A stretch of 28,227 nucleotides of DNA from JAYTQG01 sp043746815 (lineage in GTDB: Bacteria; Actinomycetota; Thermoleophilia; Miltoncostaeales; Miltoncostaeaceae), in NCBI GenBank assembly GCA_043746815.1, contig JAYTQG010000041.1:1-28227 (forward strand). The letters are read 5' to 3'. Shown here piece after piece: positions 1-6,962 of the stretch. The position numbers were made by a program, and so were the translations under genes. The notes below the pieces were generated by a model, which worked only from the letters and a program-made list of their open reading frames with translations, was not told where the DNA came from and ran no database searches. Numbering within the stretch: position 1 is the stretch's first letter; every line of letters begins with the position of its first letter.

Positions 1-684
1 CGGGTGGCGGTCACAATGCGCACCCCGGGGCACGACTTCGAGCTGGCCGCCGGCTTTCTCCTGACCGAGGGGCTGATTGCACCGAGCGTCATCGAGGCAA
101 TCGCCTACTGCGAAGACGATGAGGCCCAGCAGTACAACGTCGTGACGGTCCGGACCAGGACGCCATTCGATCTCGGGCTGGCGGAACGTAACTTCTTCGC
201 GACCTCAAGCTGCGGGATCTGCGGGAAGGCCGCACTCGAAGCGATCGCCGTCCACTGCGAACAGCTGCCAGCCGGACCCAGCGTCACCGCTCGGACGGTC
301 ATCTCACTCCCTGACCTGATGCGCGATCAGCAGCGGATCTTCGAGCGGACCGGCGGCCTCCACGCCGCAGCGCTGTTCGCGGAATCCGGTGAGCTGATCG
401 TTCTTCGCGAAGACGTCGGTCGCCACAACGCCGTCGACAAGACCATCGGAATGCTCACACTGACGAGACCCGTCGCTCAGCCAGTGATTTTTCTGGTTTC
501 CGGGCGTCTCAGTTTTGAGATCGTTCAGAAAGCTGCGGTTGCCAGGATTCCCATCATCTGCGCCGTCTCTGCTCCGTCCAGCCTCGCCGTTCAGACTGCC
601 GAGACGTTTGGCATGACCATGATCGGCTTCCTCCGCGGGGAGAATTTCAACATCTACTCCCACCCCGAACGAATCGAACTTTGA
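1..684 (+). CDS. fdhD: FdhD, formate dehydrogenase sulfurtransferase (5' end outside window)
   Basis: FdhD passes sulfur from the IscS cysteine desulfurase to the molybdenum cofactor of formate dehydrogenase, which activates the enzyme in the cytoplasm. The visible part opens with the conserved stretch around TPGHDFELAAGFL. It then has the paired-cysteine motif SSCGICG (about residues 68-74 of the visible part), TGGLHAAALF, EDVGRHNAVDK and SGRLSFEIVQKA, all FdhD hallmarks. The frame is already open at base 1 and the family normally has about 40 more residues upstream, so the GTG at base 4 is internal and the true start lies off the window. The stop TGA shares its last base with the ATG of the next gene, which indicates translational coupling with the enzyme FdhD is expected to serve. 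Identification is secure. Confidence 0.93.
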   Translation, partial: RVAVTMRTPGHDFELAAGFLLTEGLIAPSVIEAIAYCEDDEAQQYNVVTVRTRTPFDLGLAERNFFATSSCGICGKAALEAIAVHCEQLPAGPSVTARTVISLPDLMRDQQRIFERTGGLHAAALFAESGELIVLREDVGRHNAVDKTIGMLTLTRPVAQPVIFLVSGRLSFEIVQKAAVARIPIICAVSAPSSLAVQTAETFGMTMIGFLRGENFNIYSHPERIEL

Positions 685-2909
685 TGGCGCGCGCACGTCC
701 CCGTCGCCGGGATCTCTGGGTGGGATGGCGACCGAATGGCATCGGTGAGGTCAAACCGAACCACTACGGCGAGATGATTCGGACCATTTGGCAAAACCGG
801 AAGGCGCTGCCGTACGCCTCCCGAATTCTGCGCAAGGGCGTCTGCGACGGCTGTGCGCTCGGGGTCGCGGGCCTGCACGACTGGACCATCGAGGGCGTGC
901 ACCTGTGCACCACGCGCTTATCGCTGCTTTCCGTCAACACGATGGCAGGGGCCGACTACACGCTCCTCGCCGATGTCGCTGGCCTTCGTGGCCACACCGG
1001 AAAAGAGCTGCGTGACCTTGGCCGCCTCGCCTACCCGATGGTCCGCCACCACGGCGAACCTGGCTTTTCGCGGGTCAGCTGGGACGAGGCCCTCGACCTC
1101 GTCGCGGACCGGATCCGCGCCAGTGAACCACGCCGCTTCGCGTTCTTTCAGACCGCCCGGGGGATCACGAACGAGGTCTACTACACCGTCCAGAAGGTGG
1201 CCCGCTTCCTCGGCACGAACAACGTCGACAACGCCGCTCGCATTTGTCATGCACCGTCAACTGGGGCGTTGAAGGCGGCCGTCGGGGTGATCGCCACGAC
1301 GATTTCGTACTCGGATCTGATGGCCTCCGACCTCGTTGTCCTTTGGGGATCGAACGTCGCGAATGCGCAGCCCGTGATGATGAAGTACCTCTACATGGCG
1401 CGCCGCGGGGGTACCCGGATCGTCGTCGTCAACCCGCTTCGAGAGCTTGGGCTGGAGCGCTACTGGGTGCCGTCAAACGCCGACAGTGCGCTCTTCGGCA
1501 CCAAGATGGCTGAGGACTTCTTCCAGGTTCACACGGGCGGCGACGAGGCCTTCGCGACCGGCGTCCTGAAATGCCTGATCGATGACGGCGGGCTTGACGA
1601 CGCCTTCCTTGCCGATCATTCGGAGGGCTTCGATCGGGTACGCGCGGAGTGCGCGAAGTGGACCCTGGCTGACCTCGGAGCGATGAGCGGCGTCGGGGAG
1701 GATGGCCTGCGCCGGTTCGCGGAGGTCTATCGGGCAAGCGCCTCGGCGATCTTCATCTGGTCCATGGGCATCACTCAGCATGCCTGCGGTTCCGACAATG
1801 TGAAGGCGCTGATCGATGTCGCCCTCGCCCGCGGGAACGTCGGGCGCGTCGGCGCCGGGCTGATGCCGATTCGCGGGCACTCGGGCGTCCAGGGTGGTGC
1901 CGAAATGGGTGCGTACGCCACCGCCTTCCCGGGCAATGTCCCGATCTCGACTGAGTCCGCCGCTGCGCTCTCCGCCCAGTACGGCTTTGACGTACCGGAC
2001 TGGACGGGCCTGACGACCGAGGAAATGGTTGCGGCGGCTGGACGCGGGGAGCTTGACGTCCTCTATTCAAGCGGCGGCAACTTCCTGGACGTACTGCCCG
2101 ATCCTCGGGCGGTCAAGGAGCGACTGGGCCGTATTCCGCTTCGCGTGCATCAGGACATCGTGATCTCCAGCCAGATGCTGGTCGACCCGCCCGCTGGCGG
2201 CACGGTGGTGCTGCTCCCTGCGATGACCAGGTACGAGCAGCCCGGCGGTGGGACCCAAACCACAACCGAGCGCCGGATTGCCTTTAGCCCCGAAATTCGC
2301 GGGCCACGGCCCGGCGAGGCGCGGGCGGAGTGGGCCATCCTGAGCGACCTTGCGGCACGCGTCGACCCCGACCGAGCGGACCTCATCGTGGTACCCGACG
2401 CACAGTCCATCCGCGAGGAAATTGCCCGCGTCGTGCCCTTCTACGAGGGGATTCAGGATCTCGCGAAGACCGGTGACCAGGTGCAATGGGGCGGCGCGCG
2501 CCTCTGCGACGAGTGGGTCTTCCCGACGCACGACGGCAAGGCGCATTTTGCAGCGATCCCGCCGCGCGATCCGCGCCCGCCCGCCGATCGGTACCTCCTC
2601 TCCACACGCCGCGGAAAGCAGTTCAACTCCATGGTGGTTCGGGATCACGACCCGCTTACCGGTGCTTACCGCGACGCCCTTTTTATCTCGCCGAAGGACA
2701 TCGCCACGCTTGGTCTCACGGACGGCGCGCGCGTGAAGGTGCGCTCTGCGTTCGGCGAGGTCACAGTGCGACTTCACGAGTCGAACCTGCGTCCCGGCAA
2801 TGTTCAGATGTTCTTTCCAGAGTGCAACCCGCTGATCGCCGCTGACGTCCGTGACCCCGATTCCGGGGTGCCCGACTACAACGCGGTCGTTGAGATCGTT
2901 GGCCGATAG
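684..2909 (+). CDS. FdhF/YdeP-family molybdopterin oxidoreductase (formate dehydrogenase-like)
   Basis: A 741-residue molybdopterin-dependent oxidoreductase alpha subunit of the formate dehydrogenase-like FdhF/YdeP type. Near residues 54-75 it has CDGC and, 17 residues later, one more Cys. This is a three-cysteine pattern instead of the four of a classical N-terminal [4Fe-4S] site, as seen in YdeP-like members. The segment ARICHAPS puts Cys at about residue 188, where E. coli FDH-H carries selenocysteine. The last 120 residues, starting around RYLLSTRRGKQFN, form the molybdopterin-dinucleotide-binding domain. Start: the ATG at 684 overlaps the fdhD stop by one base; an in-frame TTG lies one codon upstream. 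No signal peptide is seen, so it is probably cytoplasmic. The fdhD neighbour and nearby mobA support a bis-MGD enzyme, but formate as substrate is inferred. YdeP relatives often have unknown substrates. Confidence 0.88.
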   Translation: MARARPRRRDLWVGWRPNGIGEVKPNHYGEMIRTIWQNRKALPYASRILRKGVCDGCALGVAGLHDWTIEGVHLCTTRLSLLSVNTMAGADYTLLADVAGLRGHTGKELRDLGRLAYPMVRHHGEPGFSRVSWDEALDLVADRIRASEPRRFAFFQTARGITNEVYYTVQKVARFLGTNNVDNAARICHAPSTGALKAAVGVIATTISYSDLMASDLVVLWGSNVANAQPVMMKYLYMARRGGTRIVVVNPLRELGLERYWVPSNADSALFGTKMAEDFFQVHTGGDEAFATGVLKCLIDDGGLDDAFLADHSEGFDRVRAECAKWTLADLGAMSGVGEDGLRRFAEVYRASASAIFIWSMGITQHACGSDNVKALIDVALARGNVGRVGAGLMPIRGHSGVQGGAEMGAYATAFPGNVPISTESAAALSAQYGFDVPDWTGLTTEEMVAAAGRGELDVLYSSGGNFLDVLPDPRAVKERLGRIPLRVHQDIVISSQMLVDPPAGGTVVLLPAMTRYEQPGGGTQTTTERRIAFSPEIRGPRPGEARAEWAILSDLAARVDPDRADLIVVPDAQSIREEIARVVPFYEGIQDLAKTGDQVQWGGARLCDEWVFPTHDGKAHFAAIPPRDPRPPADRYLLSTRRGKQFNSMVVRDHDPLTGAYRDALFISPKDIATLGLTDGARVKVRSAFGEVTVRLHESNLRPGNVQMFFPECNPLIAADVRDPDSGVPDYNAVVEIVGR

Positions 2910-2933
2910 TCGGGGTCGGCGCCCGTGCATGTC

Positions 2934-3350
2934 CTACCGCAGAGATCCGATCGGCGCGATGGCTCGTGTCGGTTGGCCGGTGACAGACGCGATTGCCTCG
3001 TAGTCCGCGTCGTAGTGGAGGAGTCCCACCCCTGCGATCTCGGCAGCCGCAGCAATCAGACAATCATTGAAATTGGCTTGACGGTGTCGCCCTACTTTGG
3101 CCAGGGCGGCCATGACCTCGAAGGCTCGCTGATACTGGACCGGGCCGATGGGGCAATACGGCAACGCGGTGAGGTCCCTTCGCGTGGCAACCAGGTCCGC
3201 GTGCCCACGCGCCGAGAAGAGGAGTTCCCCGACCACGTGGTCGCATGTTGCGATCTGGGCGGTGCGAAGTGCATTCGCGAACGCTTCCCGCTCGCGCACG
3301 TCGAGCGCGTGGCGTTTCCCCCACGCGCTCGAGTCGGCGAGTTCGATCAC
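2934..3350 (-). CDS. vapC: VapC-like PIN-domain toxin ribonuclease
   Basis: A 138-residue PIN-domain protein, the usual size for a VapC toxin. VapC proteins are Mg2+-dependent RNases that typically cut tRNA or rRNA when not bound by antitoxin. The acidic centre can be read as Asp6 (IELADSSAW), Glu42 (HVVGELLF), Asp96 (NFNDCLIA) and Asp114 (LHYDADYE), so all four canonical carboxylates are present and it is probably active. The GTG start overlaps the TGA of the upstream antitoxin gene by four bases, the normal vapBC arrangement. It ends 24 bases beyond the end of the convergent oxidoreductase gene. The cellular target cannot be told from sequence. Confidence 0.85.
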   Translation of the reverse strand: MIELADSSAWGKRHALDVREREAFANALRTAQIATCDHVVGELLFSARGHADLVATRRDLTALPYCPIGPVQYQRAFEVMAALAKVGRHRQANFNDCLIAAAAEIAGVGLLHYDADYEAIASVTGQPTRAIAPIGSLR

Positions 3351-3568
3351 TTCGTTGGGGCCTGCAGGTCGCCGCCTCTGTCCCGGAGGCGGTCAAGCAT
3401 CTCGGGAGTGAGCGCGGAAAAGTCACGCTCCGCCAGTCTGTCGAGTCGTTGCTGTCGGATGACGTGACCGAGGGCCAGATGAATCGTCTCGGTGACGGAC
3501 TTGGCGCCGAGGGCACGTTTTGCATCGGCAGCCAGATCGGTGTCAAGATTCAGCGTTGTTCGGGTCAC
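3347..3568 (-). CDS. vapB: VapB-like antitoxin
   Basis: A 73-residue protein starting VTRTTLNLDTDL, the ribbon strand of a ribbon-helix-helix DNA-binding domain, followed by helices through about residue 40 and a charged tail suited to wrapping the toxin. I chose the GTG at 3568 because the N-terminus then aligns with the family, and a purine-rich AGGGAAAGG Shine-Dalgarno lies about 8 bases upstream. Longer frames would read through the repeat region. The protein should neutralise the PIN toxin and repress the operon by binding upstream DNA. Three direct repeats at 3591-3643 are the obvious binding site. Confidence 0.8.
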   Translation of the reverse strand: MTRTTLNLDTDLAADAKRALGAKSVTETIHLALGHVIRQQRLDRLAERDFSALTPEMLDRLRDRGGDLQAPTK

Positions 3569-3590
3569 GGGGTTGCCTTTCCCTCGGTCA

Positions 3591-3643
3591 AAGTATGCAC
3601 CTTTAGTGGCGAAAGTATGCACCTTATGTAGCGAAGTATGCAC
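3591..3643 (-). promoter_or_regulatory. Three direct repeats upstream of vapB, putative VapBC operator
   Basis: The 10-mer AAGTATGCAC (plus strand) begins at 3591, 3613 and 3634, so the periods are 22 and 21 bp, about two helical turns. Copies 1 and 2 continue similarly with CTTTAGTGGCGA and CTTATGTAGCGA. The array starts 22 bases upstream of the vapB start and ends one base before the mobA stop codon. Direct repeats at helical spacing ahead of an RHH antitoxin gene suggest cooperative autorepressor binding. The vapBC promoter probably lies inside the array, but I see no convincing -35/-10 pair. Confidence 0.6.
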
Positions 3644-3644
3644 T

Positions 3645-4226
3645 TTAGATGGTCGGCGCTGAGTTCGACGCGAGCGCCGACGCACGTCTGAGGTCGTCGG
3701 GCGTATTGACGTTCAGGAGTTCGTTTCCCTCCGCAGGGATTCCCGCAGCGTGGACAGCATCAAGGAGGCCTCGCACGGGGAGCGCATCCACGCCGAGAAG
3801 GCGATCGCAGGCCGCAAGGGCTTCTACCCTTGGGTAGCGGGCGCAAAGCGGCTGCGGGCGTCCTGTCCCATCTACACCGACCACGGCGACTGCGGCGGGG
3901 GCGGCGATGAGCCGGTCCACAAGTGATGCGGCGAAGGGGAGGTCACAGCCCAGCACCACGACGTCAGCGGCGTCGCACGCGGCGAGGCCCGTCGCGACGG
4001 CCACCAGAGGGGCATCCGGACCAGGGCGATCGAACACCACCGGGACACCCAGGGGCGGAAGGATGATGTCCGGGCGCGACACCACCACAACGCGCTCACA
4101 CCGTGCGGACAGCGTTGCGACGGCGCGTTCGACGAGGGTCACTCCCCCAAGCAGTACGCTCGCCTTGGGCGCACCGAAGCGACGGCCCGCCCCTCCGGCG
4201 AGAATAATGCCGTCAGGCTTGGCGAT
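3645..4226 (-). CDS. mobA: MobA-like molybdopterin guanylyltransferase, non-canonical start
   Basis: Transfers GMP from GTP to molybdopterin to make the MGD cofactor needed by the neighbouring oxidoreductase. The nucleotide-binding signature GIILAGGAGRRFG, then KASVLLGGVTLVER, GCDLPF (Mg2+ site), RPQPLCARY and NVNTPDDL are all present in one frame. The problem is the start. The first ATG/GTG/TTG in frame is the GTG at 4142, which is after the essential signature. Between an in-frame TGA at 4236-4238 and that signature there is no ATG, GTG or TTG, only ATC (4226) and two ATT codons (4208, 4205). The end given is therefore the earliest plausible rare start. The 5' end overlaps the end of the carbonic anhydrase gene, so coupled reinitiation is likely. 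Function is secure; the start is not. Confidence 0.8.
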   Translation of the reverse strand: MAKPDGIILAGGAGRRFGAPKASVLLGGVTLVERAVATLSARCERVVVVSRPDIILPPLGVPVVFDRPGPDAPLVAVATGLAACDAADVVVLGCDLPFAASLVDRLIAAPAAVAVVGVDGTGRPQPLCARYPRVEALAACDRLLGVDALPVRGLLDAVHAAGIPAEGNELLNVNTPDDLRRASALASNSAPTI

Positions 4227-4719
4227 GGACGTCGATCATTGCGACGTAGCGCGCGGCACTGGCGGGGAGACTGGCGCGTTCGGCGGCAGTCAGTTCCCGG
4301 ACAACACGTCCAGGAATCCCAAGCACCATCGAGCCCGGCGGAATCACGACACCCTCAGGGACCAGTGCTCCCGCCCCGACGATTGACCCCTGCCCGATCA
4401 CGGCGCCATTCAGGATGATCGCGCCGATGCCGATCAGGCATTCATCCTCGACGGTGCAGCCATGCACACAGGCCAAATGGCCAATCGTCACCCGGTCCCC
4501 GATCGTGCACGGAACACCGGGATCGGCGTGAAGAACCGCGCCGTCTTGAACGTTCGACCCGTCGCCGACGGTGATCTGGTCGGTATCTCCACGGATCACT
4601 GCGCGTGGCCAGACGGACGCCGACGCACCAAGCCTGACGCGGCCGATCACCTCAGCGGCCTCGTGAACGAAGGACCCGGGCCCAAGAATGGGACGATGTT
4701 CCCCAAGTGGTCGGACCAT
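4213..4719 (-). CDS. Gamma-carbonic anhydrase family protein (left-handed beta-helix)
   Basis: A 168-residue hexapeptide-repeat protein that folds as a left-handed beta-helix trimer. The three zinc/iron-ligand histidines of the gamma class are at about His64 (VLHADP), His81 (TIGHLA) and His86 (CVHGC). RGDTDQITVGDGSNVQDG before them is the typical active-site strand. Family members interconvert CO2 and bicarbonate, although several YrdA/PaaY-like relatives have weak or untested activity. The gene overlaps mobA and sits in a formate/molybdenum cluster, so handling the CO2 from formate oxidation is a reasonable inference. The ATG at 4719 begins three bases from an inverted repeat in the divergent intergenic region. 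Confidence 0.85.
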   Translation of the reverse strand: MVRPLGEHRPILGPGSFVHEAAEVIGRVRLGASASVWPRAVIRGDTDQITVGDGSNVQDGAVLHADPGVPCTIGDRVTIGHLACVHGCTVEDECLIGIGAIILNGAVIGQGSIVGAGALVPEGVVIPPGSMVLGIPGRVVRELTAAERASLPASAARYVAMIDVHRQA

Positions 4720-4721
4720 GG

Positions 4722-4746
4722 ACCTGACGCTACCCGACCGTCAGGT
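4722..4746. promoter_or_regulatory. Perfect inverted repeat between divergent genes
   Basis: ACCTGACG at 4722-4729 and its exact reverse complement CGTCAGGT at 4739-4746 are separated by 9 bases. They lie in the 80-base gap between the carbonic anhydrase start (4719, minus) and the cytochrome start (about 4800, plus). The size and symmetry fit a dimeric repressor or activator site serving both genes. A possible -10 box for the plus strand, TATGCT, is at 4756-4761 with no clear -35. Confidence 0.45.
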
Positions 4747-4799
4747 GGGGTGCGATATGCTCGCCGAGCAATCGACTCGAAGCCCGGAGGGTGGCAGTT

Positions 4800-5243
4800 T
4801 TGCGGAGCATGAAATCTGGTCTCGTGGTTCTTCTCGTCAGCGCTGGTGTCCTCGCCGGATGCGGCGGCTCTGACCCCAATGAGGCCAAGACCCCCGCGAA
4901 CGCGTCCACCGGTGTCAACACCGCCGTCCAAACGGACGCGAAGGGCAACACGGTCAGCACGTCGGCTGCTCCAGCGACGACTGACGCTGGCCCCAAGATC
5001 AAAACGGACCCCGCCCTCGTCGCGGCTGGCCTCACGGTATTCGGCAAGAACGGTTGTGGCGGCTGCCACCTGAACAACGGCAAGGAAGCTGGAGGCCCAG
5101 GTCCCAAACTTGCCGCCGCGGCAGTCACCCGTGAGCGCGCGGAGACCCAGATCACGAACGGCGGCGGCGGAATGCCCGCGTTTGGATCGCTTCCACCGGC
5201 CGACTATAAGGCCGTCGTCGAGTACGTCCTGAGTCTCCAGTAG
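4800..5243 (+). CDS. Secreted cytochrome c lipoprotein (single haem)
   Basis: A 147-residue lipoprotein with a short hydrophobic signal ending in the lipobox LAGC (Cys21), then a Ser/Thr/Ala-rich linker and a compact class I cytochrome c domain. The haem site is CGGCH (about residues 86-90) and the distal ligand is probably Met125 in GGGMPAFG. It should sit on the outer face of the membrane and shuttle electrons. Start: the TTG at 4800 has GGAGG nine bases upstream (4786-4790) and is preferred; the ATG at 4809 and GTG at 4791 are poorly spaced from any Shine-Dalgarno. Partner enzymes are unknown; the divergent formate cluster makes a link conceivable but unproven. It is followed after 9 bases by the STAS gene. 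Confidence 0.85.
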   Translation: MRSMKSGLVVLLVSAGVLAGCGGSDPNEAKTPANASTGVNTAVQTDAKGNTVSTSAAPATTDAGPKIKTDPALVAAGLTVFGKNGCGGCHLNNGKEAGGPGPKLAAAAVTRERAETQITNGGGGMPAFGSLPPADYKAVVEYVLSLQ

Positions 5244-5252
5244 ACGATCGCA

Positions 5253-5603
5253 ATGGCACTCACCGTCACCACTGAAGACAGCGAATCTCTCGTCCTTGTT
5301 CACTTGGACGGCGAGTTGGACATCTACACCGTTCCAAATTTTCGTCAGGACATCGAGCGGTTCGACCCCGCCGAGACGCAGATGGTCGTTGACCTCAGCG
5401 ACGTCACAATCCTTGACTCATCTGGCATCGGCGCTCTCGTCAGTCTGCTGAACCGCGCGAAGCCCGGCATCGGCCGCCTCGGCGTCGTCTGCCCGCAGGG
5501 CAACCTGCAGCGGGTGTTTGAGGTCACCGGGTTAAAGCGCGCCTTCGTCTTCGGCGACGACCTCGCGGGAGTCCAAGCCGGGCTCTCGACCGCCGCGGCC
5601 TAA
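5253..5603 (+). CDS. STAS-domain anti-sigma factor antagonist
   Basis: A 116-residue single STAS domain of the SpoIIAA/RsbV type. DSSGIGALVSLLN at about residues 55-67 contains the phosphorylatable serine (Ser57) of the conserved DSSG motif. The surrounding beta/alpha pattern (VHLDGELDIYTV, MVVDLSDVTILDSSG, LGVVCPQGNLQRVFEVTGL) is full length. Such proteins, when unphosphorylated, bind an anti-sigma kinase and free its sigma factor. No cognate kinase or sigma gene is adjacent, so its partner lies elsewhere. It is tightly packed between the cytochrome (9 bases) and serS (8 bases), so the three may be co-transcribed. Confidence 0.88.
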   Translation: MALTVTTEDSESLVLVHLDGELDIYTVPNFRQDIERFDPAETQMVVDLSDVTILDSSGIGALVSLLNRAKPGIGRLGVVCPQGNLQRVFEVTGLKRAFVFGDDLAGVQAGLSTAAA

Positions 5604-5611
5604 GCCGCTCC

Positions 5612-6874
5612 ATGCTTGACCTCCGGCGCATCCGCGCCGAGACCGATGCGGTCCGAATCGCGCTCGCGCGCCGCGGCTCCACCGAAGGACTCGACGAGGT
5701 CCTTCGGCTTGACGCAAGCTGCCGCACCCTGCGGGCCAGCGTTGAGCAGAACCGGGCCGAACGAGGACGCCTTTCCAAACTCGCAGGCGAAGCCCGCCGC
5801 GCCGGAAGCGTCGACGCGGACGCCGAAGCCCAGGCAAAGGCCCTCGGGACGACGGTCACCGCCGACGAGGAGCAACTTCGCCTCGACGAGGCCGCCCGGG
5901 ACGAGGTCCTCCTCACGCTGCCGAACCTCTCCGAGGAGGAGGCGCCCGACGGCGGCGAAGACGACGCCATCGAGCTGCGCCGCGTCGGCACGCCGCGCGC
6001 CTTCGACTTCCCCGTCCGCGATCACGTCGAGCTTGGCGAAGGCATCGGCGGGCTGGACCTCACCCGTGGGGCACGCACATCCGGGTCGCGCTTCGTCTAC
6101 CTGATGGGGCCGTTGGTACGCCTTCAGATGGCGCTGGTCAACTTCGTTGTGACCCTCCTTGAGAAGGAGGGGTTCATGCCCGTGATCCCTCCGGTCCTCG
6201 TCCGCGAGGAGGCGATGTACGGCACCGGGTTCTTCCCAACCGACCGCCAGTCCATCTACCAAACCGCTGAGGATGACCTGTTCCTGGTCGGCACCTCGGA
6301 GGTTGCCCTCGCGGCGCTCCACCTCGACGAAATTCTTGACGCAGATGCGCTCCCTCTGCGCTACGCAGGGATTTCGACCTGTTTTCGACGTGAGGCCGGG
6401 GCCGCAGGCAAAGACACTCGCGGCATGTTCCGGGTGCACCAGTTCGACAAGGTCGAGATGTTCAGCTTCGTACGTCCAGAAGACTCGGCGGCCGAGCACC
6501 AGAAGATTCTGGGCGTCGAGGAACGCATTCTCGCCGCGCTGGAGATTCCGTACCGCGTCGTTGACGTCGCCGTCGGCGATCTGGGAGCGTCGGCCGCCCG
6601 CAAGTTTGACTGCGAAGCCTGGATGCCCGGTCAGGAGCGCTACCGCGAGGTCACCTCCTGCTCCAACTGCACCGACTACCAGGCTCGCCGTCTTCGCTGC
6701 CGGATGCGCTCCGGCAAGGAGACGCTCCCGGTGCACACGTTGAACGGAACCGCCGTTGCCGTCGGGCGTACGCTGATCGCGATCCTCGAGAATCATCAGC
6801 AGGCCGACGGATCGGTCGCGGTCCCGGAAGCGCTCGTCGCGTTTGGAGCGCCAGCGCTCCTCACCCAGCGGTAG
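5612..6874 (+). CDS. serS: Seryl-tRNA synthetase
   Basis: A 420-residue class II aminoacyl-tRNA synthetase, full length for bacterial SerRS. It charges tRNA-Ser (and tRNA-Sec where present) with serine. Residues 1 to about 105 form the long antiparallel coiled-coil arm that binds the tRNA (MLDLRRIRAETDAVR, heptad-like Arg/Glu/Ala pattern). Motif 2 is seen at GISTCFRREAGAAGKDTRG with FRVHQFDKVEMF, the serine/ATP pocket at TSCSNCTDYQARRL, and motif 3 at NGTAVAVGRTLIAILENHQ. The ATG at 5612 is 8 bases after the STAS stop. A small perfect hairpin (GCGGC/GCCGC, 5595-5608) holds that stop codon in its loop. Confidence 0.97.
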   Translation: MLDLRRIRAETDAVRIALARRGSTEGLDEVLRLDASCRTLRASVEQNRAERGRLSKLAGEARRAGSVDADAEAQAKALGTTVTADEEQLRLDEAARDEVLLTLPNLSEEEAPDGGEDDAIELRRVGTPRAFDFPVRDHVELGEGIGGLDLTRGARTSGSRFVYLMGPLVRLQMALVNFVVTLLEKEGFMPVIPPVLVREEAMYGTGFFPTDRQSIYQTAEDDLFLVGTSEVALAALHLDEILDADALPLRYAGISTCFRREAGAAGKDTRGMFRVHQFDKVEMFSFVRPEDSAAEHQKILGVEERILAALEIPYRVVDVAVGDLGASAARKFDCEAWMPGQERYREVTSCSNCTDYQARRLRCRMRSGKETLPVHTLNGTAVAVGRTLIAILENHQQADGSVAVPEALVAFGAPALLTQR

Positions 6875-6897
6875 GTTGCGAGAGACCCGGCGCTGGG
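6864..6897 (+). terminator. Weak terminator-like inverted repeat at the serS end
   Basis: CCCAGCG (6864-6870) and CGCTGGG (6891-6897) are perfect complements with a 20-base loop that contains the serS stop codon. Another hairpin, GGAGCGC-CA-GCGCTCC, is at 6845-6860. There is no T-tract, so this is only a candidate transcription end or mRNA-stabilising structure. Confidence 0.3.
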
Positions 6898-6962
6898 GGC
6901 GAACGTCGCGAGTGGCGGTACAGTCCGTGAATCCGTGACCGGCCAGAACCGAGGGAATGACG

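Noticed and set aside
1210..1275. Selenocysteine at the formate dehydrogenase active site
   Set aside because: The codon in the ARICHAPS motif specifies Cys; there is no in-frame TGA at that position.
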